From positions 496,001 to 560,000 of the forward strand of contig CAVSQS010000001.1 of assembly GCA_963730165.1 (NCBI GenBank): 64,000 nucleotides of DNA. Reading direction: 5' to 3'. The notes under the pieces are model-generated. The model worked only from the letters and a program-made list of their open reading frames with translations. It was not told the origin of the DNA and did no database searches. The position numbers and the translations under genes are program-made. Numbering within the stretch: position 1 is the stretch's first letter; every line of letters begins with the position of its first letter. Source of the stretch: DASSQJ01 sp963730165. Its GTDB lineage: Bacteria > Actinomycetota > Actinomycetes > Actinomycetales > Dermatophilaceae. Shown in pieces: positions 7,928 to 16,808 of the stretch.

Positions 7928-9280
7928 TCAGTCCTGGTTCAGCATCTCGGCGACGAGGAAGGCCAGCTCGAGGCTCTGCTGGTGGTTCAGCCGCGGGTCG
8001 CACACCGACTCGTACCGGGTGCCGAGATCGGCGTCGAGGATCTTCTCCGAGCCACCCAGGCACTCGGTGACGTCGTTGCCGGTCAGCTCGACGTGGATGC
8101 CGCCGGGGTGGGTCCCCAGGCCTCGGTGGACCTCGAAGAAGCCACGCACCTCCTCGACGACGTCCTCGAAGTCTCGGGTCTTGAACCCCGAGGCCGAGGA
8201 GAAGGTGTTGCCGTGCATCGGGTCGCACACCCAGGAGACCTGGGCGCCGCTCGCCGTCACCTTCTCGACGATGCCCGGCAGCGCCTCACGGATGCGGCCC
8301 GCGCCCATCCGGGTGATGAAGGTGAGCCGACCGGGGCTGCGCTCGGGATCGACGTCGTCGATGATGCGCAGCAGGTCGTCGATGTCGGCGTCCGCGGAGA
8401 CCTTGACGCCGACGGGGTTCTTGACCCGCGCGACGAAGTCGATGTGCGCACCGTCGACGCCGCGGGTCCGCTCACCGACCCAGATGAAGTGGCCGCTCGT
8501 GTCGTACAGGTGCCCCGTGCGGGAGTCGACACGCGTCAGCGGGCGCTCGTAGTCGAGCAGCAGCGCCTCGTGGGCGGAGAAGAACTCAGTCGTGCGCATC
8601 GCCTCGAAGTCGGCACCGCAGGCGGCCATGAACCGCATCGCCTTGTCGATGTCGCGGGCCAGCCGCTCGTACCGGGCGTTCGCGGCGTTCGCGACGAAGC
8701 CCTTGTTCCAGTCGTGCACGTGCCGCAGGTCGGCGAAGCCGCCGGTCGTGAAGGCCCGAACGAGGTTCAGCGTCGCGCTGCTGCGGTGGTAGGCCTGCAC
8801 GAGCCGCTGCGGGTCCGGCGTGCGGGCCTCGACGGTGAACTCGAAGTCGTTGACCATGTCGCCGCGGTACGCCGGGAGGGTGACGCCGGCGCGGGTCTCC
8901 TCGTCGCTCGACCTCGGCTTGGCGTACTGGCCGGCCATCCGACCGACCTTGACCACGGGCATCGACGCGCCGTACGTGAGCACGGCGGCCATCTGGAGGA
9001 TCGTCTTGACCCGGTCGCGGATGTTGTCGGCGGTGGCCGAGGCGAAGGTCTCGGCGCAGTCGCCGCCCTGGAGCACGAACGCCTCGCCCCGCGAGACGGC
9101 CGCCATCCGCTCACGTAGGACGTCGCACTCCCCGGCGAAGACGAGCGGCGGATACGTGGCGAGCGTGGAGACGGCCTCGTCGAGGGCGGCGGCGTCGGGC
9201 CAGGTCGGCTGCTGGGCAGCGGGCAGGTCGGCTCCGGCGGCGAGCCGCTGGAGGGGGTCGGAGGCCGCGGTCATGCTCAC
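7928..9280 (-). CDS. aroG: 3-deoxy-7-phosphoheptulonate synthase, class II
   Basis: Catalyses the first step of the shikimate pathway, joining phosphoenolpyruvate and erythrose 4-phosphate. The plant/mycobacterial class II family is recognised from QQPTWPD, PPLVFAGE, FVLQGGDCAETF, GRMAGQYAKPRSS, CDPMHGNTF and the end HQQSLELAFLVAEML. About 450 residues, the normal length. Three in-frame starts lie close together (TTG 9289, GTG 9280, ATG 9274). A TATCCT hexamer at 9294-9289 sits 8 nt before GTG 9280 and overlaps the TTG, so I place a leaderless start at 9280. Mycobacteria have the same gene in the same neighbourhood; there it is regulated by aromatic amino acids and by chorismate mutase. Confidence 0.95.
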   Translation of the reverse strand: MSMTAASDPLQRLAAGADLPAAQQPTWPDAAALDEAVSTLATYPPLVFAGECDVLRERMAAVSRGEAFVLQGGDCAETFASATADNIRDRVKTILQMAAVLTYGASMPVVKVGRMAGQYAKPRSSDEETRAGVTLPAYRGDMVNDFEFTVEARTPDPQRLVQAYHRSSATLNLVRAFTTGGFADLRHVHDWNKGFVANAANARYERLARDIDKAMRFMAACGADFEAMRTTEFFSAHEALLLDYERPLTRVDSRTGHLYDTSGHFIWVGERTRGVDGAHIDFVARVKNPVGVKVSADADIDDLLRIIDDVDPERSPGRLTFITRMGAGRIREALPGIVEKVTASGAQVSWVCDPMHGNTFSSASGFKTRDFEDVVEEVRGFFEVHRGLGTHPGGIHVELTGNDVTECLGGSEKILDADLGTRYESVCDPRLNHQQSLELAFLVAEMLNQD

Positions 9281-9349
9281 GAGCGTCAAGGATAGGCGCG
9301 TGCCCGCGGGTCGAGACGCCGGGCCCGGATGGCGAACGTGCCCGAACGG

Positions 9350-10051
9350 CTACTCCTCCTCCTCGAGGCCGTGGGTGAGGGCGAAACGGACGAGCTCGAC
9401 ACGGTTGTGGAGGTGGAGCTTGCCGAGCGTGTTCTGGACGTGGTTCTGCACGGTGCGGTGCGAGAGGCCCAGCTGTGCCGCGATCTCCTTCGAGGACATC
9501 CCGGTGGCGACGAGGCGCAGCACCTCGGTCTCGCGCGGGGTCAGCTCGGGGATGGGCCGCTGCGGGTCGGTGGACGCCGGGTGCGACGGAGCCGGCCCGG
9601 CCGCCATCCGCCGGTACTCGCCGAGGACGAGGCCGGCCAGGCCCGGGGTGAAGACGGCCTCGCCGCGGGCGGTGGCGAGCACCGCCTCGACGATCTCCGA
9701 CGAGGAGGCCGACTTCACGAGGTACCCGGTGGCCCCGGCCTTGATGGCGGCGAGGACGTCGTGCTGCTCACCGCTCGCCGACAGGATGAGGACGCGGGTC
9801 GGGAGGCCACCCAGGGCTCGGCACACCTCGTCGCCGCGCATCCCCGGGAGGTTGAGGTCGAGGACGAGCACGTCGGGCGTCGTCGCGCGGGCCCGGCGGA
9901 CCACGGCGGGCCCGTCGGAGGCGGTCGCCACGACCCGGATGCCCTGCCCGGTGAGATCACGCTCGAGAGCGGTGAGCCACAGGGGGTGGTCGTCGGCGAC
10001 GAGCACCGTCGGGCCCTCGGGTCGCGGCGCGGGGCTCGCGGGACCGGTCAT
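9350..10051 (-). CDS. LuxR/NarL-family response regulator
   Basis: A 233-residue two-component regulator. The receiver domain has the acidic pair in VLVADDHPLW, the phosphoacceptor Asp at about residue 65 in LVLDLNLPG and the conserved Lys in GYLVKSAS. A C-terminal LuxR helix-turn-helix (ELTPRETEVLRLVATGMSSKEIAAQLGLS...HVQNTLGKL) binds DNA. The ATG overlaps the stop of the upstream kinase gene (ATGA) and has a GGAGC ribosome site, so the pair is translationally coupled. The target genes are unknown. Confidence 0.93.
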   Translation of the reverse strand: MTGPASPAPRPEGPTVLVADDHPLWLTALERDLTGQGIRVVATASDGPAVVRRARATTPDVLVLDLNLPGMRGDEVCRALGGLPTRVLILSASGEQHDVLAAIKAGATGYLVKSASSSEIVEAVLATARGEAVFTPGLAGLVLGEYRRMAAGPAPSHPASTDPQRPIPELTPRETEVLRLVATGMSSKEIAAQLGLSHRTVQNHVQNTLGKLHLHNRVELVRFALTHGLEEEE

Positions 10052-11229
10052 CGGGGCTCCTGCGCTCGACGGGGGACGGTGAGCCGCACCGTGCATCCTG
10101 CCCCGGGCCGGGTCTGCCACGTCGCCGACCCGCCGAGGTCCTCGACCCGCCCGCGGATGGAGCTGCTCACCCCCATCCGACCCCGCCCGGCAGCCCCGAG
10201 CACCTCGGCCGGGTCGGCTCCGACCCCGTCGTCGCGGACGGTGAGGTCGACACCCGCCGCGTCTCCCTCGAGGAGCACCCAGGCCCGCGCGCCGGGGCCG
10301 GCGTGTCGCCCGACGTTGTCGAGGACGGCACCCAGCGCCGCCCCGAGCTCGCGGGCGACCACCGGGTCGACGAGGACCGGGTCGGCAGGCACGGCGACCG
10401 TCACCCGCGGCCGCTCCCGCGAGGTGACCTCGAGCCGCAGGTCGACCTCGCCCCCGGGGTCGCCGCGGAGGTCCGCGGGCGAGGCCCCGGGCGCGCCGGC
10501 ACCCGAGACGAACCGCCGCAGGGTGCGCTCCTGCTCGCCGGCCAGGTCGGCGAGCTCGACGCCCGCGGGCCCGAGCTCGGCCGCCCGGCGGTGGATCCAG
10601 GCCAGTGACTGGAGGACGCCGTCGTGGACGACCCGGGCCAGCCGCTCCCGCTCGGCGAGCCGCTCGCGCTCGAGGAGGACCAGCTCCTCGCGGGCCAGGC
10701 CGGTGCGGGCGAGGTCGACGGCGAGCCCGATGAGCCCCCCGAGGAGGACGAGCAGGACGATGTTGTGCACCGTGCCCTGGGTGGGCTGGCCGCGGACCGC
10801 GACGAGGTCGGCGAGGGCGACCGCCCCGGCCGCCAGCAGGCCCCCGCGGGCTCCGGCGACCACCGCGGCACCGGCGACGGGCCCCGCCGCCCAGAGGGTC
10901 GGGATGGTGAACTGTCCGGCGGCGATCGCGGCCGGCTCCTCGACGAGGAGTGTCGCGAGTATGGCGAGGACCGCGATCGCGGTCTCGACGACGACCAGGC
11001 CCCGGGTGCGGCGGCGGTACGCGAGCAGTGCCAGGGACCAGGCGAGCATGACCGCGAGGACGACGGCGGCCAGCCACGGACGCGTCATCCCCTCGTGCCG
11101 GCCCCAGGCCAACCAGATGGCGTAGAGCGCTGCGAGGGGACGGAAGACGTCGAGGCCGCGGTGGAACGACTCGACGAGGACCGGCTCACGGCGCCCGGTG
11201 CGCGCCGAGCTCGGCCCGAGGACCGCCAC
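10048..11229 (-). CDS. MacS-like sensor histidine kinase
   Basis: A 393-residue sensor with about five or six N-terminal membrane segments (residues 30-170) resembling the DUF5931 membrane domain of the MacS family. A HisKA_3-type dimerisation helix follows, with the phospho-accepting histidine at about 202 (ARVVHDGVLQSL), and then a HATPase domain with DNVGRHA (N box) and VRDDGVGAD (G1 box). It phosphorylates the LuxR regulator encoded by the overlapping downstream gene. The signal is unknown; the few extracytoplasmic loops are short, so a membrane or intramembrane cue is likely. The gene stands 12 bases downstream of the acyltransferase stop on the other side of the operon border and runs away from it. 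Confidence 0.9.
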   Translation of the reverse strand: MAVLGPSSARTGRREPVLVESFHRGLDVFRPLAALYAIWLAWGRHEGMTRPWLAAVVLAVMLAWSLALLAYRRRTRGLVVVETAIAVLAILATLLVEEPAAIAAGQFTIPTLWAAGPVAGAAVVAGARGGLLAAGAVALADLVAVRGQPTQGTVHNIVLLVLLGGLIGLAVDLARTGLAREELVLLERERLAERERLARVVHDGVLQSLAWIHRRAAELGPAGVELADLAGEQERTLRRFVSGAGAPGASPADLRGDPGGEVDLRLEVTSRERPRVTVAVPADPVLVDPVVARELGAALGAVLDNVGRHAGPGARAWVLLEGDAAGVDLTVRDDGVGADPAEVLGAAGRGRMGVSSSIRGRVEDLGGSATWQTRPGAGCTVRLTVPRRAQEPR

Positions 11230-11241
11230 CAGTCCCCGCCG

Positions 11242-12078
11242 TCAGCTGGCCCGGCGCTCGGGTCCGGCCTCGCCGGGCTCGGGGCGCTCCGACCCGCCCT
11301 CAGCGGCGAGGCCGTCGGCGTCGAGCGCCCGCTCGAGCTCGTCGACGGCACGGCCGGGCAGGGCGGCCTCGGCCGCCTCACGCAGCCGGTTGCGCCGCTC
11401 GCGGGCGATCCGCTCCTTCATCGCCGTCGCGTACATGTCGACGTACTCCTGCCCGGAGAGCTCCATCAGCGCGTACATGATCTCGTCGGTGATCGAACGC
11501 AGGACGAACCGGTCGCCCTCCATCCCCTCGTAGCGGGAGAAGTCCAGGGGGGTCCCGATGCGGACGCCGACCCGTACCAGCTTGGGGATCTTCGTCCCGG
11601 TGGGCTGGGCCTTGTCGGTGTTGATCATCGCGACGGGGATGACCGGCACCCCGGCCTCGAGTGCCATCCGCGCCACCCCCGTGCGGCCCTTGTAGAGCCG
11701 CCCGTCCGGGCTGCGCGTGCCCTCGGGGTAGAGCCCGAGCAGCTCCCCCCGACCGAGGACCCTCAGCCCCGAGCGAAGGGCGGCCTCGCTGGCCCGTCCG
11801 CCGGAGCGGTCGATGGGCAGCTGGCCGACGCCCTTGAAGAAGGCGGCGGTGAGCCGGCCCTTCAGGCCCACCCCGGTGAAGTAGTCGGACTTGGCGAGGA
11901 ACGTCATCCGGCGCGGCACGAGGAGGGGCAGGAAGATCGAGTCGGAGAAGGAGAGGTGGTTGCTCGCGAAGATCGCGGCGCCGGTCTCCGGGATGTTCTC
12001 CTCACCCTCGACCCACGGACGGAAGAGGAGGCGGAGGATCGGCCCGAGGACGACCGTCTTCAGCACCCAGTAGAACAC
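11242..12078 (-). CDS. 1-acyl-sn-glycerol-3-phosphate acyltransferase (PlsC family)
   Basis: A membrane-associated acyltransferase of 278 residues that transfers an acyl chain to a lysophospholipid. Motif I is SNHLSFSDSIF (HX4D) and motif III is YPEGTRSPDG. The N-terminal VLKTVVLGPILRLLF is a hydrophobic anchor. The C-terminal 40 residues are charged and variable. The GTG at 12078 has GGAAGG 9 nt upstream, and TAGGCT at 12113-12108 is a plausible -10. The mycobacterial counterpart in this location (Rv2182c) belongs to the same family, so a role in phosphatidic acid or mannolipid acylation is likely. It lies directly upstream of the MacS kinase on the same strand. Confidence 0.92.
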   Translation of the reverse strand: MFYWVLKTVVLGPILRLLFRPWVEGEENIPETGAAIFASNHLSFSDSIFLPLLVPRRMTFLAKSDYFTGVGLKGRLTAAFFKGVGQLPIDRSGGRASEAALRSGLRVLGRGELLGLYPEGTRSPDGRLYKGRTGVARMALEAGVPVIPVAMINTDKAQPTGTKIPKLVRVGVRIGTPLDFSRYEGMEGDRFVLRSITDEIMYALMELSGQEYVDMYATAMKERIARERRNRLREAAEAALPGRAVDELERALDADGLAAEGGSERPEPGEAGPERRAS

Positions 12079-12189
12079 CCCGACCACCCTTCCGCGCGTG
12101 TGGGGCGAGCCTAGTGCACCGGCGGCGGCTCCCGGAGGGCTGCGGTGGCGTGCGAAGATCGTGGTGCACGACGACCCGGAGGAGCACCG

Positions 12190-12810
12190 TTGACCGACCG
12201 GCCCGGTGAGATGGACGAACGCGACGTCGAGGAGCGCTTCGCGTCGATCGTCGCCGCCTGGGACACCCCGCTCCCCGACGAGGGGGACGGCTCCGCCACC
12301 GACGCCACCGACGACCCGGGCGACGGGTCCCCGGCGGTGCCCGGGGGTGCCGAGGAGTCCGGGCCCGACGCGCCGGCTCGGCCGCGGCCACCCTGGGTCA
12401 ACCCCTCTCCCCTCGACCTCGTCGTCCCCGCGTCGACGTGGCGCACCCCGACGACACCGGCCGGGCCGGGGACCACCGGCGCGGAGGGCACGGGCTCGGA
12501 CGGGCAGGGGTCGGGCTCCGACGGGACCACGGGCGAGCCGGCCGCGACGGCTGCTCCCGACGACGGCGAGCACTTCGAGCCGCCGCCGGTCACCCTGCCG
12601 CCGCAGGAGGACCTCCACTTCTGGGGTGCCGTCGTCGGGCTCGTCGGCGGTCCCCTCCTGCTGCTCTACGTCGCGCTGGCCCGACCGTTCCACAGTGAGC
12701 GGTGGTTCGCCGCGGGGGTGCTGCTCTCGCTCGTCGGGTTCGCGCTGCTCGTCCTGCGGCAACCGCGCCACCGCGACCCGGACGACACCGACGACGGCGC
12801 GCGGATCTGA
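12190..12810 (+). CDS. Uncharacterised membrane protein with acidic N-terminal region
   Basis: A 206-residue protein. The first 140 residues are acidic, Pro/Gly/Thr-rich and probably disordered, beginning MDERDVEERFASIVAAWD after a short lead. Two membrane segments form the C-terminus (about 145-167 and 175-192), followed by a short charged tail. The start is a TTG at 12190 preceded by GAGGAG at about 6 nt; an ATG at 12220 is an alternative. The DVEERFASIVAAW opening recurs in small actinobacterial membrane proteins of unknown function. It is divergent from the acyltransferase gene and convergent with the EEP gene. Confidence 0.7.
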   Translation: MTDRPGEMDERDVEERFASIVAAWDTPLPDEGDGSATDATDDPGDGSPAVPGGAEESGPDAPARPRPPWVNPSPLDLVVPASTWRTPTTPAGPGTTGAEGTGSDGQGSGSDGTTGEPAATAAPDDGEHFEPPPVTLPPQEDLHFWGAVVGLVGGPLLLLYVALARPFHSERWFAAGVLLSLVGFALLVLRQPRHRDPDDTDDGARI

Positions 12811-12825
12811 GGTCCCCGGCCCCCG

Positions 12826-13515
12826 TCAGCCGACCTCGAGGTCGACCCACACCGGCCGGTGGTCGCTCGCCCGCGCCCAGACCGCGTCCGGGACCCCGAC
12901 CCCGGGGTCGCCGGCGTGGACGGGGTGGACGCCGGGGGACGCCATCACGACGTCGAGACGTCGGCGGGGTGCGTGCGCGGGGAAGGTGGGGTGCCCCGGG
13001 GCGACGACCCGCAACCCGCCCGCCGCGACGAGGCGCCGCCACGCCGGTCCGTCGTCCTCCTCGTTGAGGTCCCCGGCGACGACGAGCGGCTCGGTGCCGC
13101 GGACCCGGCCGAGCACCTCCTCCACGTGGCGCACCCGCTCGTCGCCGCGCAGCGAGAGGTGGAGCGAGACGGCGGTCACCTCGACCCCGTCCGCGAGGCC
13201 GACCCGGGCCTCGGCCCACCCGCGGGTCCGGTCGGGCCAGCGCACGGGCAACCGGCGATGCCCGGCCGCGAGCAGCCGGACGCGGGAGGAGACCAGGACG
13301 GTCGTGCCCCCGCTACCCCGGTGCGGACCGGTCGCGAGCAGTCCGCACCGGCGGGCGAACCCCTCGACCCGCCGACCGGCGAGCAGGCGGCGGGGCACCT
13401 CCTGGAGGCACAGGACGTCGGGGGCGATCGCCCGCACCAGACGTGCGGCGAGGCGGTGGTCGTCGCGGAAGTCGCGGGTGTTGTAGGTCGCGACCCGGAA
13501 CCGGGCGGTGGTCAC
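12826..13515 (-). CDS. Endonuclease/exonuclease/phosphatase family protein
   Basis: A 229-residue EEP-fold hydrolase. Recognisable elements in order are RVATYNTRDF (N-terminal metal Asn), LCLQEVP (metal Glu), a central VSLHLSLRGDE (catalytic His-x-Ser), VVAGDLNEED (GDxN) and ASDHRPVWVDLEV (SDH). The family covers nucleases and phosphodiesterases, and no secretion signal is visible, so the substrate stays open. The GTG start lies 4 bases after the ROK kinase stop, so it is the last gene of the minus-strand run that begins at the SRPBCC gene. Confidence 0.85.
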   Translation of the reverse strand: MTTARFRVATYNTRDFRDDHRLAARLVRAIAPDVLCLQEVPRRLLAGRRVEGFARRCGLLATGPHRGSGGTTVLVSSRVRLLAAGHRRLPVRWPDRTRGWAEARVGLADGVEVTAVSLHLSLRGDERVRHVEEVLGRVRGTEPLVVAGDLNEEDDGPAWRRLVAAGGLRVVAPGHPTFPAHAPRRRLDVVMASPGVHPVHAGDPGVGVPDAVWARASDHRPVWVDLEVG

Positions 13516-13519
13516 CGCA

Positions 13520-14584
13520 TCAGTCGTCGTGCAGCCGGGTGCGCTCGCCCGGAGTGAAGTCACCGCGGCCCGGACCTGCCGGGTCGGCGGCGTCCGCCCA
13601 GGCCAGCCCGGCGGCCCCGAGACGGGCCAGGTCGGCTGCTCCGACGAGGCCGGCCTCGTTGCCGAGCTCGGCGAGCACGAGGTCGGCCTCGGGGCGGTAG
13701 CCGCGGCCGGTGAGCTGCCGACGGAACGCCTCCCGTGCCGGACCCAGGAGCAGCTCCCCTGCGGCGCTGACCCCGCCGCCCACGACGAAGGTGCCCGGGT
13801 CGAGCGCCGCGGCCAGGTTGGCGATGCCGACGCCGAGCCACCGTCCCACCTCGGCGAGCAGGTCGCGGGCGAGCCCGTCGCCCTCGCGGGCGGCCTCCGT
13901 GACGATCGGACCGGTCAGCTCCCCGGGCCGACCTCCGACCCGGTCGAGCAGGTCGCGCGCCACCGGGCTGTCGGCGGTCATCAGCGCCCGGGCCTCCCGG
14001 ACGAGCGCGTTGCCCGAGGCGTACTGCTCCCAGCAGCCACGGTTCCCGCACTCGCACCGGATACCGTCCGGGACGACCTGCATGTGGCCGAACTCCCCCG
14101 CGATCCCGAACCGGCCACGGACCACGCGTCCGTCGAGGACGATGCCGCCGCCGATGCCGGTCCCGAGGTTGACGAGGACGAGGTTGGTCTCGCCGTGACC
14201 GGCCCCGTACCGGTACTCCGCCCACGCCGCCGCGTTGGCGTCGTTGTCGACGAACACCGGCACCGCGAGGCGCTCGGCGAGGGCGGCGCGCAGGGGCTCG
14301 TCGCGCCAGGACAGGTGCGGGGCGAAGACGACCGTCGCCCGGTCCGCAGCGACGAACCCGGCGGCGCCGACGCCCACCCCGAGGAGGTCCTGCGGGTGAC
14401 CGGCCACTCCGAGCAGCTCCTCGACCGCCGAGACGATGGTGTCCTCGACGACGCGGGGGCTGCGCGAACGGTGCGGGGTGTCGCGGCGGGACCGGTGCAG
14501 GACGTGGCCCGAGGCGTCGACGACGCCCGCGGCCACCTTGGTGCCACCGATGTCGACGCCGATCGCGTACCCGCCGTCAGGCAT
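13520..14584 (-). CDS. ROK-family glucokinase
   Basis: A 354-residue sugar kinase phosphorylating glucose or a related hexose with ATP. It has the N-terminal phosphate-1 motif IGVDIGGTKVAAGVVD, the FVDNDANAAAWAEYR catalytic region with the base Asp, LVNLGTGIGGG (phosphate-2) and the ROK zinc site CECGNRGCWEQYAS. No HTH domain precedes it, so it is an enzyme and not a ROK repressor. The start ATG overlaps the stop of the upstream Cys-cluster gene (ATGCCTGA), which indicates translational coupling. The same cluster order occurs around the glucokinase gene of other actinobacteria. Confidence 0.92.
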   Translation of the reverse strand: MPDGGYAIGVDIGGTKVAAGVVDASGHVLHRSRRDTPHRSRSPRVVEDTIVSAVEELLGVAGHPQDLLGVGVGAAGFVAADRATVVFAPHLSWRDEPLRAALAERLAVPVFVDNDANAAAWAEYRYGAGHGETNLVLVNLGTGIGGGIVLDGRVVRGRFGIAGEFGHMQVVPDGIRCECGNRGCWEQYASGNALVREARALMTADSPVARDLLDRVGGRPGELTGPIVTEAAREGDGLARDLLAEVGRWLGVGIANLAAALDPGTFVVGGGVSAAGELLLGPAREAFRRQLTGRGYRPEADLVLAELGNEAGLVGAADLARLGAAGLAWADAADPAGPGRGDFTPGERTRLHDD

Positions 14585-15065
14585 CCGCGGTGCCCTCGTC
14601 CGCCGGGCGGACCGGGATGGGGTCCGAGGTCGTCGCCGGGCGCCGCTGGCCGGGGCCGGCATCCCGCGCCGGTGGACGGTCCTGCTCGCGGTCGCCGCCG
14701 CGGTCCGGGGTGCGCTCGGCGGCGAGGTCGGCGAGCACGCCCGCGGCCACGGTGGCCAGGTCGGCGAGGCGTCGAAGGGTCTGCGGGCTCAGGCCGCGGA
14801 CCACGGCGACGGTGCGGCACAGCGGACACGACCGGCAGAAGGGGTCGGTGCAGACCCAGGTCTCGTCGTCGGCGTGCGCGGTGTCGTCCGTGGCCGGTCC
14901 CTCGGGCTCTGGCCCGGAGGTGCCCGGGTCGTCGGCGCGGGGGGCACCGGTCCCCGACCCCGTCGGGCCGTCGGGCCCGCCGCCGGTGCGCCGCAGGCTC
15001 TCGAGGAGGCGCTGGGCCTCCTCGGCGACCGACCCGACCTGCTCGTCCCACCGGTCATCGTCCAC
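14577..15065 (-). CDS. Uncharacterised protein with CxxxxFCxxCPxC cluster
   Basis: A 162-residue hydrophilic protein. An acidic, disordered N-terminal half (with WDEQVGSVAEEAQRLLESLR near the start) leads to the motif WVCTDPFCRSCPLCRTVAVVRGLSPQTLRRLADLA, in which four cysteines could bind zinc or an Fe-S centre, then a low-complexity tail. The GTG start overlaps the end of the ArsA gene by 11 bases and the stop overlaps the ROK kinase start by 8. It sits where mycobacteria carry a small conserved hypothetical gene next to the ArsA gene. Function unknown. Confidence 0.75.
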   Translation of the reverse strand: MDDDRWDEQVGSVAEEAQRLLESLRRTGGGPDGPTGSGTGAPRADDPGTSGPEPEGPATDDTAHADDETWVCTDPFCRSCPLCRTVAVVRGLSPQTLRRLADLATVAAGVLADLAAERTPDRGGDREQDRPPARDAGPGQRRPATTSDPIPVRPADEGTADA

Positions 15066-16287
15066 CGGCCCACACCTCCGCGTCCCTCTCGAAGCGCACC
15101 CGCAGCTCGCCGCTGCCGACCTCCGCATTCTGGACGATGCAGCGGCGCAGCACCGAGGGCAGTGTCACGACGCGACGCTGGTCGGCCACCTCGACGACGA
15201 GGTCGTCCTCGCGCCGGGCCAGCGACACCTGCCCCGCGCTGGCGAGCGGCAGCGGGAGGTGCAGGACGAACTCCTCGCCGTCGGGCTCGACCCGCAACCG
15301 GGGCACGTCGACGTCGTCGAGCAGGCCGGGCACCGGCGGCCCGGCCGGGTCGGGGACGGTCTCGCCGGCCAGACCGGCCAGCGCCTCCGGGCCCGTGGGC
15401 TCGGCCGCGGTGTGGGGTGCCCGCAGCAGCGGGATGCCGTCGAAGGACTCCCGGACCAGCCGCATGCCGTCCTGCTGCGCGCCCCACCAGGCGGCCCGCC
15501 ACGGGTCCGGCCCGCCGCCCCCGGGAAGCGGCGGGACGAGCCGGTTGACGACGACGGCGTCGACGGCGTACCCGTGCAGCGACAGCGAGGTCAGCACGCG
15601 GCGGCTCTCGGCGACGACGACGCGCTCCGGGGTGAGCACGAGACGCACGCTGGCCCGGGGCGAGGTGAGCAGGGAGCGCACCCGGCCCATGAGCTCCTTC
15701 CACGCGAGGAGCACCCCCACGACCTCGGGCCCCGGCACCGGCACACCCGAGGCGGCCGACGCCGCGGGCCGGAGCACGGTGAGCAGACGGCGCTGGGCGG
15801 GCAGGAGCCGGTCGAGGTGCCACCCCAGGACCTCGGGCAGGGCCAGCAGCCGCAGCGTCTCCGCCGTGGGCGCGCAGTCGACGACGACGAGGTCCCAGTC
15901 GCCGCTCTCCGCCTGGTGCGCCAGGGCGACGAGCGCGACCACCTCCTCGGCGCCCGGGAGTGCGCTGAGCTCGTCGGCGACGACCGGGTCCACGCCCATC
16001 GCGTCGAGGACGTCGAGGAGGTAGCCGCGCAGGACCTCCCAGTCGGCCTCGACGGCGGTGTGCGGCCCGACCGCGAGCGCGTGGAGACCCGGCTCGACCG
16101 GGGTCGGCTCGCGCCAGGACCGTGCCGTCGCGAGGTCCACCTCGAGGGCGTCACCGAGGCTGTGCGCGGCGTCGGTGGAGACGACGAGGGTCCGCAGGCC
16201 GGATCGGGCGGCGGCGACGGCGGTCGCGGCCGCGGTCGTCGTCTTGCCGACCCCGCCCTTGCCGGTGACGAGGACGACGCGGGGCAC
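15055..16287 (-). CDS. ArsA/Get3-like ATPase
   Basis: A 410-residue P-loop ATPase. The deviant Walker A motif KGGVGKTTTAAA is at the N-terminus, the switch I region is STDAAHSLGDAL and VVVDCAPTAETLRLL is the switch II/DTAPTGHTLR equivalent. The C-terminal 90 residues resemble the small beta-domain found at the end of actinobacterial ArsA proteins. No arsenic genes are nearby, and the metal-binding cysteines of true arsenite pumps are not evident. A Get3-like chaperone or regulatory ATPase role is more likely than arsenite export. It starts with GTG 3 bases after the SRPBCC stop. Confidence 0.88.
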   Translation of the reverse strand: MPRVVLVTGKGGVGKTTTAAATAVAAARSGLRTLVVSTDAAHSLGDALEVDLATARSWREPTPVEPGLHALAVGPHTAVEADWEVLRGYLLDVLDAMGVDPVVADELSALPGAEEVVALVALAHQAESGDWDLVVVDCAPTAETLRLLALPEVLGWHLDRLLPAQRRLLTVLRPAASAASGVPVPGPEVVGVLLAWKELMGRVRSLLTSPRASVRLVLTPERVVVAESRRVLTSLSLHGYAVDAVVVNRLVPPLPGGGGPDPWRAAWWGAQQDGMRLVRESFDGIPLLRAPHTAAEPTGPEALAGLAGETVPDPAGPPVPGLLDDVDVPRLRVEPDGEEFVLHLPLPLASAGQVSLARREDDLVVEVADQRRVVTLPSVLRRCIVQNAEVGSGELRVRFERDAEVWAGGR

Positions 16288-16292
16288 GACGC

Positions 16293-16736
16293 TCAGCCCT
16301 CGACGCGCTTCTTCAGCTCGGTGAGGGCCGTGCTGATGATGTGCCGCTCGGCCTTGCGCTTCAGCAACCCGATCATCGGCATCGTGAGGTCGACCTCGAG
16401 GTCGTACGTGACGCGCGTGCCGCCGCCCGCCGCTTCGAGGGTGTAGCTGCCGGTGAGCCCCTTGAGGAGGGTGGCGCGCACGAGGTGCCACGAGACGACG
16501 CCCGTACCGTCCTCGTCGACGTCCCAGTCGTACTCGAGGACGTACTGGTCCTTGATGGCGCCGGCGTCGAGGGTGAACTCGACCTGGTCAGCCCAGCCGT
16601 CGCCGTCCTCGGTGAGGACCGTGCACTCCTTGACCTGCTCGGCCCACTCGGGGTAGGTCTCGAAGCCGGCGATGACGTCGAGGATCTCGCCGGGGGCGGC
16701 TGCGATCTCGACCGAGGAGCGTGTGCGGTCGGCCAT
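16293..16736 (-). CDS. SRPBCC (START-like) lipid-binding domain protein
   Basis: A 147-residue helix-grip-fold protein. It opens with SSVEIAAAPGEILDVIAGFETYPEW, the polyketide cyclase/SRPBCC signature, and ends with a long helix (RHIISTALTELKKRVEG). These proteins bind a hydrophobic ligand in a central cavity. This one sits first in the operon with the ArsA ATPase, opposite a long-chain acyl-CoA synthetase, so a fatty-acyl or polyketide ligand is plausible but unproven. Start ATG 16736 is 7 nt downstream of TAACCT (16749-16744), a leaderless arrangement. Confidence 0.9.
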   Translation of the reverse strand: MADRTRSSVEIAAAPGEILDVIAGFETYPEWAEQVKECTVLTEDGDGWADQVEFTLDAGAIKDQYVLEYDWDVDEDGTGVVSWHLVRATLLKGLTGSYTLEAAGGGTRVTYDLEVDLTMPMIGLLKRKAERHIISTALTELKKRVEG

Positions 16737-16808
16737 GGCAGGGAGGTTACCCCGGCGGGATGGTCCTAGAGTTGAGGGGCAGCGCCCACGGACCCAAGGA
16801 GCTCGACG

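Noticed and set aside
13520..14584. ROK transcriptional repressor
   Set aside because: The N-terminal helix-turn-helix is absent; the protein begins directly with the kinase phosphate motif.
15055..16287. Arsenite-transporting ATPase
   Set aside because: No arsB, arsC, arsR or arsD nearby and no arsenite-binding cysteine set; ArsA/Get3-like is the safer description.
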